Notes: generated from the sequence alone by a model not told the origin. Numbered from the stretch's first letter, positions 55,478-64,000 are shown. The stretch: DNA of 64,000 nt from Streptomyces vietnamensis (GCF_000830005.1 NZ_CP010407.1:434001-498000); one strand, 5' to 3'. Numbers and translations are program-made.

Positions 55478-55506
55478 AACATAGTAATGTGAAATTGCAC
55501 TGACAA
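55478..55506 (-). promoter_or_regulatory. Collagenase promoter with TGTGAAAT element in the spacer
   Basis: Minus strand TTGTCA (55501-55506), exactly 17 bp, then TATGTT (55478-55483). ATGTGAAAT (plus strand, 55487-55495) fills the spacer. A regulator bound there would block or adjust RNA polymerase. AGTAAT...GCACTG flanks are shared with the element at 49634-49656, spacing 8 versus 10. Confidence 0.65.
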
Positions 55507-55652
55507 GCCCTGGGACGGCATCACTTCCCCGACGGGGCCGGCGGGCTTCTCCCCGAGAGGGTCGAAGAAGCCGCGCAGAGGGCTGTTCTTCCGCCCCTTC
55601 AACCCCCACCATGCTCGTGACTACTCGTGCGTAACTCATGTGAGGGGACAGT

Positions 55653-56342
55653 GTGTTGAGACTCCGTGGCCGGACGGTCGTGCCGCTGCTCGCCGTCGTC
55701 GCGTCCCTGCTCCTGGCGGCGGCGCCCGTCCGGGCCGAGGCGCCCGCGCGTACCCCCGTCGTGTTCGTCCACGGGTTCAACGCCGACCCCGGCGTCTGGG
55801 GCGGGCTTCGGGCGGACTTCAAGGCCGACGGGTACACCGACGCCGACCTGTTCTCCTTCGGCTACGACACGCACCAGTCCGTCAACGAGGTGCTGTCCGG
55901 CCGGCTCGCCGCGTACGTCGAGGACGTCAAGCGGCAGACCGGGGCGAGCCGGGTCGATCTCGTCGCCCACTCCTTCGGGAGCCTCGTCACCCGCTGGTAC
56001 GTGAAGTTCGACGTCGCCGGCCGGTCCTCCGTCGCCCACTGGGTCTCCCTCGCCGGCCCCAACCACGGCACGAGCACGGCGTGGGCGTGCGCGCTGTGGG
56101 ACCAGGCCTGCCGCGACATGACCCCGGGCTCCTACGTCCAGAAGAAGCTCGCGGAGGGCGACGAGACGCCCGGGGCCGTGCGCTATGCGACCTGGTGGTC
56201 GAACTGCGACGAGGTCGTCAACCCCGACAACAGCGTGCCGCTGGCCGGCGCCGTCAACAACGGCGCCGGCTGTCTCGACCACAACGAACTCCTCGGCGAC
56301 GACACGGTCTCCCAGGGGGTCCGCGTCTTCCTCCGTTCCTAG
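55653..56342 (+). CDS. Secreted triacylglycerol lipase / esterase
   Basis: 229 residues. Signal peptide to AAPVRA, then VVFVHGFNADPGVWG (oxyanion HG), nucleophile Ser in DLVAHSFGSLVTRW, and a His near CLDHNELLG. Four Cys after the nucleophile (WACALW, QACRDM, SNCDEV, AGCLDH) suggest two disulfides, as in small Streptomyces lipases. GTG 55653 follows GAGGGGACA. Divergent from the collagenase, so the two extracellular hydrolases share a regulatory region. Confidence 0.92.
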   Translation: MLRLRGRTVVPLLAVVASLLLAAAPVRAEAPARTPVVFVHGFNADPGVWGGLRADFKADGYTDADLFSFGYDTHQSVNEVLSGRLAAYVEDVKRQTGASRVDLVAHSFGSLVTRWYVKFDVAGRSSVAHWVSLAGPNHGTSTAWACALWDQACRDMTPGSYVQKKLAEGDETPGAVRYATWWSNCDEVVNPDNSVPLAGAVNNGAGCLDHNELLGDDTVSQGVRVFLRS

Positions 56343-56457
56343 GCCGCGAGCCGTTCGGTGACGGGCTCGGTGGTGACCGGTGCGTCGAAGGAGGGCTGCC
56401 GGACGCCGTCTTCCGCCTCACGGGGCGGCACGCGGCCGGCGCCGGGGCGGCGGTAGG

Positions 56458-58062
56458 TCAGCGCCGGGGGCGGCGGGCCGGCACGGAGCGCGCGGCGGCG
56501 AGCAGGGCCTCCCTGTCGACGATCTTGACGCGGGGGCGCCCCTGGAGCCGGCCTTCGGCGCGCTCCTCTTCGTCGATCGCCCGCCAGCCGTCGAGGCCGA
56601 CGGCGCCCGGGTGTGCGCCGGAGCCGGGCGCGGCGGGGGCGGTGAGCAGTCCGGCTTCGAGGTCGTCGAGGAGTGCGGAAACCGTCTCCTGGGCGCAGGA
56701 CTTGTTGGTGCCGATGAACCCGTTGGGGCCGCGTTTGATCCAGCCGGCCACGTACACGCCCGGCCGGACCCGGCCCCGGTCGTGGGGCACCGTACCGGTC
56801 GCCTCGTCGAACGGGAGGCCGGGGACGGGTCGGGCGCGGTAGCCGATCGCGCGCAGGACGAGCGACGTCTCGATGGTCTCGATGCTCCCGGCGGTCTCGG
56901 CGGCGTCGTCGGCGCGCGGTCCGGTCCGTACGACCGTCAGGCCGGTCACCCGGTCGTCGCCGAGGATGCGCACGGGGCTCGTCCGGAAGCGCAGGACGAT
57001 GCGCCGCCGCCCCGGTACGGGGGTCCGGGCGGCCAGCTCGGCGAGCACCCCGGTCTTGGGGGTGGCGTCCGCGGGCACATCGGCCGGCCAGCCCTCGACG
57101 AGGACGTCGACGCCGTCGAGCGCGGCGAGGGCGAGCAGTTCCGGCAGGGTGAACGCGGCCTCGGCCGGTCCGCGGCGCCCGAGGACGACGACCTCGCGGA
57201 CGCGGCTCGTACGCAGCGCGGCGAGCGCCCGGTCGGAGATGTCGGTGCGTGCCAGGGTGTCGGGGTCGGCGGTCAGGATGCGGGCCACGTCCAGGGCCAC
57301 GTTGCCGTTGCCGATGACGACGGCCCGCTCGCCGTCCAGGGCGTAGCGGTCGTCGCCGTGGTCGGGGTGGCCGTTGTACCAGGCCGTGAAGTCGGTGGCG
57401 GAGACGCTGCCGGGCAGTTCCTCGCCGTCGATGCCGAGCCGCCGGTCCGTGGCCGCGCCCACGGCGTAGATCACGGCGTGGTGGTCGCGGACCAGGTCCT
57501 CGTGGTGCAGGTCGCGGCCGATCTCCGTGTTGAGCCGGTACGAGAAGCCGGGCTGGCTCTCGACGGCCCGGAAGAGCCGGGCGACCTGCTTGGTGTCCTG
57601 GTGGTCGGGCGCCACTCCCACGCGGGCGAGTCCGTACGGGGTGGGCAGCCGGTCGTGGACGGTCACGGTCACGCCCGGATGCCGGAGCAGTTCGTCGGCG
57701 GCGAAGAGCCCGGCCGGCCCGGCACCGACGACGGCGACCCGCAACTCGGTTGCGGACGTGCGGCGTTGAGGGGGCACGAGGGCCATCGGGGTGCGGTCCT
57801 CGTGCGGATGGGCGTCGTAGTAGGCGCGGTTGAGTTCGAGGAACGGCAACTCCGCTTCCGTGAGCCCGGTGTGCGGCTTGAGCGCGTCCACCGGGCAGGC
57901 CGTCGTGCAGGCGCCGCAGTCGACGCAGGTGCGGGGGTCGACGTACAGCATTTCGGTCTGCCCGAAGCCCGGTTCGCCGGGGGCGGGGTGGATGCAGTTG
58001 ACCGGGCAGGCGAGGACGCAGGAGGCGTCGGCGCAGCACGACCGGGTGACGACGTAGGTCAT
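56458..58062 (-). CDS. Ferredoxin-fused NADP+ reductase (FprB-like)
   Basis: 534 residues. The N-terminal 7Fe-type ferredoxin has CCADASCVLACPVNC and CVDCGACTTACPVD. The adrenodoxin-reductase-like part has AGPAGLFAADEL, VGNGNVALDVARIL-type NADP site (VIGNGNVALD) and GWIKRGPNGFIGTNKSC. Mycobacterial FprB has the same fusion and delivers electrons from NADPH through its own ferredoxin. It sits 31 bp after the AurF-like oxygenase gene and 57 bp further from the FMO, so it is the likely electron source for the diiron enzyme. Confidence 0.94.
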   Translation of the reverse strand: MTYVVTRSCCADASCVLACPVNCIHPAPGEPGFGQTEMLYVDPRTCVDCGACTTACPVDALKPHTGLTEAELPFLELNRAYYDAHPHEDRTPMALVPPQRRTSATELRVAVVGAGPAGLFAADELLRHPGVTVTVHDRLPTPYGLARVGVAPDHQDTKQVARLFRAVESQPGFSYRLNTEIGRDLHHEDLVRDHHAVIYAVGAATDRRLGIDGEELPGSVSATDFTAWYNGHPDHGDDRYALDGERAVVIGNGNVALDVARILTADPDTLARTDISDRALAALRTSRVREVVVLGRRGPAEAAFTLPELLALAALDGVDVLVEGWPADVPADATPKTGVLAELAARTPVPGRRRIVLRFRTSPVRILGDDRVTGLTVVRTGPRADDAAETAGSIETIETSLVLRAIGYRARPVPGLPFDEATGTVPHDRGRVRPGVYVAGWIKRGPNGFIGTNKSCAQETVSALLDDLEAGLLTAPAAPGSGAHPGAVGLDGWRAIDEEERAEGRLQGRPRVKIVDREALLAAARSVPARRPRR

Positions 58063-58093
58063 GGTTCTCCCTTCGGGGGACCTGTCGGTCGCG

Positions 58094-59053
58094 TCAGGCG
58101 GCGTGCGGGGCGGGTTCGCCGCGGTGGCGGGACGGGCGGCCGTCGATGCGCAGCGCCTTCCAGACCCGCCGTGAGGTCCTGTTCATCAGGCCGATGTCCT
58201 CGGCGAGCATCCGCACGTCGGAGAAGAGGTCGCGGAGCATTTTCTGGCCGTCGGGCGACTTCCAGAAGATGTCCTTGATCACCCGGTGGGGCACGCCTAT
58301 CGTCTCGGCGGTCTTCCGGTCGGGGACCATGATGACGTCGCCGAGCACCCGCATGATCACCGGGAAGGCGATCGACAGCGCGCCCCGGCGCGCCCTGCCG
58401 TAGCCGGGGACCTTGACGCGCAGGAACTCGTGGGCGAAGGAGATGTGCCGGGCCTCCTCGGCGACGTGGATCTGCATGAGCCGGCGCATCAGCGGGTGCA
58501 TGTCCTCGCCGCCGCGCAGGATCGCCTTCTGGAGGTGGTCGATGGGCTCCTCGCCGGCGAGGACGCCGGTGAAGAAGGACTCGGGGATCAGCGAGCCGGC
58601 CAGCGGCAGGAAGCGGCTGAGGACGCGGAAGGAGCGCCGCCCGCCGGGCACGTCGGCGCCCGCCCGGTTCACGAACTCCTGGAACATCTGGGTGTGGTGG
58701 CACTCCTCCGTGACCTCGTGGGTGAGGTAGCGGAACTCCGGGTCCTGGTTGGGCAGGGAGAAGAGGTAGTCCATCACGCCGCGGATGAGGACGTTCTCGA
58801 ACTGCATGCCCACCTTGACGATGTTGGCGTACCGCCACAGGCCGATGCGCGTCCGGACCTCCAACGGCTGCTCCTGGTACCAGGGATGGCCGCCCAGGGG
58901 GTCGGCAGCGGGGAGGACCCAGCGGGGGTCCGCCGGGTCGATGGCGAAGTCGGGGTGGTCCCAGTCGATGTCGGTGAACGCGTCGAAGTGGATGTGCACC
59001 GAGGCCTCGGACAGGGTCCGGAGCCTCTCGTGGTACCTCTGCACGCCGGTCAT
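58094..59053 (-). CDS. AurF-like diiron oxygenase
   Basis: 319 residues of the AurF/metal-dependent-hydrolase-type helical fold. All seven positions expected for the diiron site are readable with AurF-like spacing: E86, E117, H120, E169, H196, E200, H203 (EECHH and EEARHISF). AurF oxidises an aryl amine to a nitro group; other members hydroxylate or oxidise amines and fatty chains, so the substrate is open. Flanked by an FMO and a ferredoxin-reductase in one operon. Confidence 0.9.
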   Translation of the reverse strand: MTGVQRYHERLRTLSEASVHIHFDAFTDIDWDHPDFAIDPADPRWVLPAADPLGGHPWYQEQPLEVRTRIGLWRYANIVKVGMQFENVLIRGVMDYLFSLPNQDPEFRYLTHEVTEECHHTQMFQEFVNRAGADVPGGRRSFRVLSRFLPLAGSLIPESFFTGVLAGEEPIDHLQKAILRGGEDMHPLMRRLMQIHVAEEARHISFAHEFLRVKVPGYGRARRGALSIAFPVIMRVLGDVIMVPDRKTAETIGVPHRVIKDIFWKSPDGQKMLRDLFSDVRMLAEDIGLMNRTSRRVWKALRIDGRPSRHRGEPAPHAA

Positions 59054-59110
59054 CTTCGTCCTCGGTCTCTCGCGGTCGGCTGTCGTCCGGAGGCGCTTTT
59101 CGGAGGGGCG

Positions 59111-60622
59111 TCAGGCCGCGGGGGTCCGGTCCTGTCGCTCGGCGGAGCGCCCGTCGGGGACCGCGCGGTCGAAGCGGAGCGCGGGGTCCTCGATCGGGGA
59201 CCGCCGCAGCGCGCGGCGGTCGCGGTAGTAGTTGTTCCGGATCCGCCACGGGTCGCGGGTGCCCTGGCGGGGCATGATCGCGTCGCCGCGTGCGATGTAG
59301 CCGGAGGTCAGCGACTCGCCCATGACGGAGACGGAGGAGCGGTCGGCCTCGGCGGCGACGGGGGTGACGGCGGTGAGGCCGTGCCGGTCCATGTGGGCGA
59401 GGAGCCGGCTGACGTAGGCGGCGGCGAGGTCGGCCTTGAGCGTCCAGGAGGCGTTGGTGTAGCCGATGATCATCGCCAGGTTGGGGACGCCGTCCAGCAT
59501 CACGCCCTTGTAGAGCAGGTGGTCGCGGGTGACGACGGGCTTGCCGTCGACCGCGAGCTCCATGCCGCCGGCGAGCTGCATGCGCAGGCCGGTGGCGGTG
59601 ACGACGATGTCGGCGGGGATCTCCTCGCCGGACCCGACCTTGACGCCGGTCTCGGTGAACGTCTCGATGTGGTCGGTGACCACGGACGCCCGGCCGCTCT
59701 TCAGCGTGGTGAAGAGGTCGCCGCCGGGCACGACGCACAGCCGCTGGTCCCAGGGCTTGTACGCCGGGGTGAAGTGGCGCATGTCGACGCTCTTGCCGAG
59801 CCGCGCCCGTACGGCTCCGAGGAGCACCTTGCGCATGAGGCGGGGGGCCTTGCGGCACAGGGCGTACAGGCCGCGCTGCATCGCGATGTTGCGGGTGCGG
59901 CCCACGCGGTGGACGAGCGCGGCCGGGACGCGCAGCCTGCGCAGGAGGACCGACAGGGGGTCGTCCGCGGGGAGCGCCAGGATGTACGTGGGCGAGCGCT
60001 GGAGCATGGTGACGTGCGCGGCGTCGGGGGCCATCGCGGGAACGAGGGTGATGGCGGTGGCGCCGCTGCCGATGACGACCACGCGCTTGCCCGTGTGGTC
60101 GAGGTCCTCGGGCCAGTGCTGCGGGTGCACGAGGGTGCCGCGGAAGCGCTGCTCGCCGGGGAACTCGGGGCGGTGGCCGGCGTCGTAGTCGTAGTAGCCG
60201 GTGGCGCCGACGAGGAAGCGGGCGGTGAGGACCTGGGTCTCGCCGGTGGCCTCGTCGAGGGTCTCGACGGTCCAGCGGCCCTCGTCGCTCGACCAGTTCG
60301 CGCGGACGGCCCTGCGGCCGAAGCGGATGTGGTCGGTGACGCCGTGCTCCTCGGCGGTGGCCCGGATGTAGCGGCGGATGTCCGTGCCGCCGGCGAGGAC
60401 CTTGGTGCCGTGCCAGGCGCGGAAGCCGTAGCCGAAGGTGTACATGTCGGAGTCCGAGCGGATGCCGGGGTAGCGGAACAGGTCCCAGGTGCCGCCGATG
60501 CCGGCGCGCCGCTCGATGATCGCGTACGTGGTCCCGGGGTTCCCGGCGAGCAGATGGCAGGCGGCACTGATCCCGGACAGTCCCGCGCCGATGATCAGCA
60601 CGTCGACGTGCTGGTTCTCCAT
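59111..60622 (-). CDS. Flavin-containing monooxygenase, Baeyer-Villiger type
   Basis: 503 residues. FAD site GAGLSGISAA near 12-21, a GIGGTWDLFRYPGIRSDSD active-site signature, the BVMO fingerprint FRGTLVHPQHWPE near 165 and the second Rossmann GSGATAI (NADPH). It resembles mycobacterial MymA-like enzymes that oxygenate ketones or sulfides. ATG 60622 (GAGGGG at 8-12 bp) is preferred over ATG 60628. First gene of a three-gene oxygenation operon, divergent from a TetR regulator. Confidence 0.92.
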   Translation of the reverse strand: MENQHVDVLIIGAGLSGISAACHLLAGNPGTTYAIIERRAGIGGTWDLFRYPGIRSDSDMYTFGYGFRAWHGTKVLAGGTDIRRYIRATAEEHGVTDHIRFGRRAVRANWSSDEGRWTVETLDEATGETQVLTARFLVGATGYYDYDAGHRPEFPGEQRFRGTLVHPQHWPEDLDHTGKRVVVIGSGATAITLVPAMAPDAAHVTMLQRSPTYILALPADDPLSVLLRRLRVPAALVHRVGRTRNIAMQRGLYALCRKAPRLMRKVLLGAVRARLGKSVDMRHFTPAYKPWDQRLCVVPGGDLFTTLKSGRASVVTDHIETFTETGVKVGSGEEIPADIVVTATGLRMQLAGGMELAVDGKPVVTRDHLLYKGVMLDGVPNLAMIIGYTNASWTLKADLAAAYVSRLLAHMDRHGLTAVTPVAAEADRSSVSVMGESLTSGYIARGDAIMPRQGTRDPWRIRNNYYRDRRALRRSPIEDPALRFDRAVPDGRSAERQDRTPAA

Positions 60623-60698
60623 GTCCATCCCCTCTGTGGCCGGCAGTGGCGGTGCATTCTCCCCCGGCACTCTCCCGGACTCCCTCAGACACCGGAAT

Positions 60699-60734
60699 TT
60701 ACCTGTATCACCGCGTCCAGGATACCGGCGGTAA
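60699..60734. promoter_or_regulatory. Inverted repeat between FMO operon and TetR gene
   Basis: TTACC-T-GTATC ... GATAC-CGGC-GGTAA, arms separated by about 11 bp; 77 bp from the FMO start and 61 bp from the TetR GTG. Placement fits a TetR-family operator controlling both directions. Confidence 0.6.
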
Positions 60735-60794
60735 TGTGACCTGCACCACCCTGCACGCGCCGTCTTTTCTTGATCCCCGGGTACGATCCACGCT

Positions 60795-61466
60795 GTGGCC
60801 GAGGACAGAGACACACGCAACGACGGGCGCCCCGACGGCCGCGACACCCGCTGGACCGGCCATCGCGCCGAGCGCCGCGACCAGGTCCTCACCGCGGCCC
60901 TCACCGTCATCGAACGCGAGGGAACGGCGGTCAGCGTGGCCGCGATCGGCGCCGAGGCCGGGATGCCCCGCTCCGTCGTCTACCGGATCTTCCGCAGCCG
61001 CGAGGACCTCGACGAACAGATCCGGGCGCGCATCACCGACGACCTGATGGCCGCGCTCTCCCCCGCGCTCGCCCCCCGGGGCACGATCCGGGAGGCGATC
61101 GAGCACGCCGCCGGCACCTATGTGGGCTGGGTGGCGCTGCACCCCGAGCTCCACCGGTTCCTCGGCAGCGGCTCGCCCGCCGTCACGGGCACCCGCACCG
61201 CCATCGCCCTCCGCCTCGCGCGGCTCCTGGACTCGTACGCCGAGCGGTTCCTCGACGGCGAGCCGGCGCCCACCGGCTTCAACCTCAACCTGGCGTTCGG
61301 CATGGTCGGCCTGGTGGACGGCGTGGTGAACCAGTGGGCCGCCCACCCCGAGTCGCGGAGCTCCCTCGACGACCTGACCCACTTCCTGAGCGACGCCCTC
61401 TGGGGCGTACTCGCGAGTGCCACCGTGCGCCTCGGCATCAAACTCGACCCCGACCAGCCGACCTGA
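60795..61466 (+). CDS. TetR-family transcriptional regulator
   Basis: 223 residues. N-terminal TetR DNA-binding domain: RDQVLTAALTVIEREGTAVSVAAIGAEAGMPRSVVYRIFRSREDLDEQI. The C-terminal ligand domain is helical. GTG 60795. Located between the divergent oxygenase operon and the MMPL exporter, either or both of which it may repress; the inverted repeat upstream is its likely site. Confidence 0.9.
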   Translation: MAEDRDTRNDGRPDGRDTRWTGHRAERRDQVLTAALTVIEREGTAVSVAAIGAEAGMPRSVVYRIFRSREDLDEQIRARITDDLMAALSPALAPRGTIREAIEHAAGTYVGWVALHPELHRFLGSGSPAVTGTRTAIALRLARLLDSYAERFLDGEPAPTGFNLNLAFGMVGLVDGVVNQWAAHPESRSSLDDLTHFLSDALWGVLASATVRLGIKLDPDQPT

Positions 61467-61597
61467 CCTGAGCCGAGCCGATCTGAGCCGAGCCGGCCTG
61501 ACCTGCGTCTTCGGTCCCGTGTCCACCGACCGGTGGACACCAGGTTCAACCGGCCGATCCTGTCGGCGCGACGGCCGCGCCGACGAGTCTGGGACGC

Positions 61598-63796
61598 ATG
61601 ACGAACCCGACCGTACGCATGGCCCGTCACAGCGCCCGGCACCCCTGGCGCGCGCTGATCGGCTGGCTCCTCTTCGTGGCCCTCTGCCTGGGCGCGGGCA
61701 TCGCCCTCGGCGCCCGCCCCGCGACCACGGAGGACTACCGCATCGGCGAGGCCGGCCGGGCCGAGGCCCTCGCCGCCGAGGGCGGTCTCCAGCAGAAGCC
61801 CCTCGAACGCGTCCTGATCCAGGCCGCGTCCGGCACCGGCCCCCTCGACCGGACCGAGGCCGAGGCCGCCGCACGCGAGATCGGCGCCCGGATGCGGCAG
61901 TTGCCCGAGGTGCTGTCCGTGGCCGACCCGGTCGCCGACGCGCGCCGCACCGCCCTGCGCGTCGACGTCACCATGAAGGGCGCCGAGTTCGACGGGAAGC
62001 AGCACGTCGACGCGCTCCTCGCGCAGACCGCCGAGGTGCAGGCCGCGCACCCGCGGCTGCTCGTCGAGGAGGTCGGCAGCCCCTCCATCGGCAAGGGCGT
62101 CGACGAGCTCCGCGGCGACGACCTCTCCCGTACGGAGGTCATCGCACTGCCCGTCACCCTGATCACCCTGCTGATCGTCTTCGGCTCCGTGGTGATGGCC
62201 GTCGTGCCGCTGCTGCTCGCGCTCACCGCGATCGTGGCCGCCGTCGGCCTGTCGATGATCGCCTCGCACGTCTTCCCCGACGCCGGCGTCGGCACCAACG
62301 TCATCCTGCTCATCGGACTCGCCGTCGGCGTCGACTACACCCTCTTCCACCTGAAGCGGGAGCGCGAGGAACGGGCCCGGGCCGCCGGCGGACGCCTCAC
62401 CACGCAGGCCGTCGTGGAGCTCGCCGCCGCGACCTCGGGCAGGGCCGTGGTGGTCTCCGGGCTCGCCGTCGCCGTCTCCAGCGCCACGCTCTACCTCGCG
62501 GACGACGTCATCTTCTCCTCCATCGCCACCGGAGCGGTCGTCGTCACCCTGGTCGCCGTCCTCAGCTCGCTGACCGTCCTGCCCGCACTCCTCGCCCTCC
62601 TCGGCGAGCGCGCCGAACGCCGCAGGGCCCGCGGGAAGCGGGTGCGGGACCGCGCCGCGCGTGCGGGCCGTCCCGGCGGGCGGCTCACCGCCGCCGTCCT
62701 CCGTCCCGTCGCCCGGCACCCCGCCGTGACCCTCGCCGTCTCCACCCTCGCGCTCCTCGCCCTCGCCCTCCCCGTCCTGGACATCAACATCACGGAGATG
62801 AGCCGCGAGACGCACTCCCGCGCCATCCCCGCCATGCGGACCTACGACCGGCTCATGGCCGCCTATCCCGAGTTGAAGGCCATGCACCAGGTGGTCGTAC
62901 GGGCGGACGCGGAGCGGGCCGAGGAGGTCGCGGGCTCCCTGCGCGCGCTCGCGGACCGGGCGAGCGCCGAGGACCCGGCGATCGGCGGCGCTCCCGTCCT
63001 GCGGACCTCGGCCGACCGCCGTACGACCATGCTCGAACTGGCCGTCCCGCGCTCCGTGAACAGCCCCGAGGCCCGGGCCTCGCTCGACCGGCTCCGCACC
63101 GACCTCGTGCCCGGGACCGTCGGCGCGCTCACCGGCACCGAGGTCGCCGTCACCGGCGAGGTCGCCCGCTACGCCGACTACCCCGACCACCAGAAGCGGA
63201 AGCTGCCGCTCATCGTCGGGGCACTGCTCCTCGTCACCTTCGTGATGACGGTGTGGGCGTTCCGGTCCGTCGTCCTCGGTCTCGTCGGGATCCTCCTCAA
63301 CCTGCTCTCCGCGTTCGCCTCCCTCGGCGTCCTCGTCCTGGTCTTCCAGCACCGATGGGCCGAGGGGATCCTCGACTTCACCTCCACGGGCTCGATCGGA
63401 TCCCGCGTCCCCCTGTTCCTGTTCGTGATCCTCTTCGGACTCTCCATGGACTACCAGGTGTTCGTGATCAGCCGGATCCGCGAGGCCCGCCTGTCCGGCG
63501 TCCCCACCCGGCAGGCGGTCCTCCAGGGCCTGTCCTCGTCCGCCGGGGTCGTCACCAGCGCGGCCGTGGTGATGGTGACGGTGTTCGCGAGCTTCGCCGC
63601 GCTCCACCTCATCGAGATGAAGCAGATCGGCTTCAGCCTGGCCGTCGCGGTCCTCCTCGACGCCTTCGTGATCCGCGTCCTGGTGCTGCCCTCCCTGATG
63701 CTGCTGCTCGGCGAGGCGAACTGGTGGCCCGCACACGGCATGCGTCGATCCGGGAAGTCCGAGCGGGCGGGGACCCCGCCGGTGTCCGTAGGCTGA
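61598..63796 (+). CDS. MMPL/RND-superfamily exporter
   Basis: 732 residues in two repeats, each with a first helix (WRALIGWLLFVALCLGAGIAL; VTLAVSTLALLALALPVL), an external loop of about 130-140 residues, then five or six helices with GVDYTLFH and SMDYQVFVISRIRE, the aspartate-containing MMPL motifs that carry protons. It exports lipids or hydrophobic compounds across the plasma membrane. It lies 131 bp after the TetR gene on the same strand and is probably regulated by it. Confidence 0.93.
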   Translation: MTNPTVRMARHSARHPWRALIGWLLFVALCLGAGIALGARPATTEDYRIGEAGRAEALAAEGGLQQKPLERVLIQAASGTGPLDRTEAEAAAREIGARMRQLPEVLSVADPVADARRTALRVDVTMKGAEFDGKQHVDALLAQTAEVQAAHPRLLVEEVGSPSIGKGVDELRGDDLSRTEVIALPVTLITLLIVFGSVVMAVVPLLLALTAIVAAVGLSMIASHVFPDAGVGTNVILLIGLAVGVDYTLFHLKREREERARAAGGRLTTQAVVELAAATSGRAVVVSGLAVAVSSATLYLADDVIFSSIATGAVVVTLVAVLSSLTVLPALLALLGERAERRRARGKRVRDRAARAGRPGGRLTAAVLRPVARHPAVTLAVSTLALLALALPVLDINITEMSRETHSRAIPAMRTYDRLMAAYPELKAMHQVVVRADAERAEEVAGSLRALADRASAEDPAIGGAPVLRTSADRRTTMLELAVPRSVNSPEARASLDRLRTDLVPGTVGALTGTEVAVTGEVARYADYPDHQKRKLPLIVGALLLVTFVMTVWAFRSVVLGLVGILLNLLSAFASLGVLVLVFQHRWAEGILDFTSTGSIGSRVPLFLFVILFGLSMDYQVFVISRIREARLSGVPTRQAVLQGLSSSAGVVTSAAVVMVTVFASFAALHLIEMKQIGFSLAVAVLLDAFVIRVLVLPSLMLLLGEANWWPAHGMRRSGKSERAGTPPVSVG

Positions 63797-63800
63797 CGGA

Positions 63801-64000
63801 ATGACGGACGAGACGGCATACACAGCGGCTGAGCGGCCGGCGCTCACCGCCCTGCGCCGCTGGTACACGGCCGCCTGGCTGCTCCTCGGCCTGGTCCCCT
63901 CGGTCATCGGCGTCGGCAACGACTCGGGGCCCGTGAAATGGGCCTCCCTGGCCCTGGTGGCGGCGGCCCTCGCGTACACCGCCGTCCACCGCGCCCGCCA
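63801..64000 (+). CDS. N-terminal fragment of a membrane protein (runs off right edge)
   Basis: 66 visible codons from ATG 63801, 4 bp after the MMPL stop. Two membrane segments are seen (WLLLGLVPSVIGV and ASLALVAAALAYTAV) after a short polar N-terminus. This is how NarL-type sensor histidine kinases often begin in Streptomyces, but no diagnostic motif is inside the window, so the family is open. Confidence 0.7.
   Translation, partial: MTDETAYTAAERPALTALRRWYTAAWLLLGLVPSVIGVGNDSGPVKWASLALVAAALAYTAVHRAR

Overview
The window is a stretch of Streptomyces (or very close relative) chromosome. The DNA is strongly GC-rich with G or C at nearly every third codon position. GTG and TTG starts are common. 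The gene families are typical of the genus: SARP regulator with NB-ARC and TPR domains, Ser/Thr kinases with beta-propeller tails, NRPS, MMPL, APC permease, MarR/TetR/PucR regulators and secreted hydrolases. No rRNA, tRNA, transposase, integrase or CRISPR array was seen.

Region 1 (1-14.4 kb, minus strand) is the end of a nonribosomal peptide cluster. An XRE/NTPase regulator is followed by a three-module NRPS (C-A-T x3, no thioesterase), a type II thioesterase, a SyrP-like Fe(II)/2-oxoglutarate hydroxylase and the start of a second NRPS protein whose adenylation domain carries a glutamine-type code. The NRPS stop and thioesterase start overlap. The second and third modules contain stretches of identical DNA at a 3,135-bp spacing.

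Region 2 (14.5-23.6 kb) holds a small secreted Thr-rich peptide, an AfsR-architecture SARP regulator, an NTF2-like protein, a secreted beta-helix protein, a small unknown protein, an APC permease and a probable lipoprotein. Nearly identical GATAG/GATAA repeats lie on both sides of the SARP gene.

Region 3 (23.7-31.7 kb) has two tandem AfsK-type kinases (the first with two TTA codons), a G-quadruplex-type motif, a pair of overlapping MarR genes behind a perfectly duplicated 15-bp element, and a half-size ABC exporter.

Region 4 (31.7-39.5 kb) looks like a poly-gamma-glutamate or related gamma-polyamide locus: CapA/PgsA-like lipoprotein, a double-HAMP membrane protein, PgsB, PgsC and an NlpC/P60 hydrolase, with a divergent lipoprotein of unknown role.

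Region 5 (39.5-44.3 kb) carries a nucleotidyltransferase/HAD pair, a PucR-type regulator, an alpha/beta hydrolase and a class C beta-lactamase-fold hydrolase.

Region 6 (44.2-55.4 kb) encodes an apparently complete route from collagen to central metabolism. It has a secreted M9 collagenase, a two-cysteine hydroxyproline epimerase, an ornithine-cyclodeaminase-family reductase, a three-part D-hydroxyproline dehydrogenase, a DHDPS-family deaminase and an aldehyde dehydrogenase of the 2-oxoglutarate-semialdehyde type. Three of its promoters share a TGTGA(A/C)AT element. An unrelated-looking FAD oxidoreductase is inserted on the opposite strand.

Region 7 (55.6-64 kb) has a secreted lipase. It then has a candidate oxygenation operon (Baeyer-Villiger-type FMO, AurF-like diiron oxygenase, ferredoxin-fused reductase) divergent from a TetR gene with an inverted repeat between them. 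It ends with an MMPL exporter and the start of a membrane protein that runs off the right edge.
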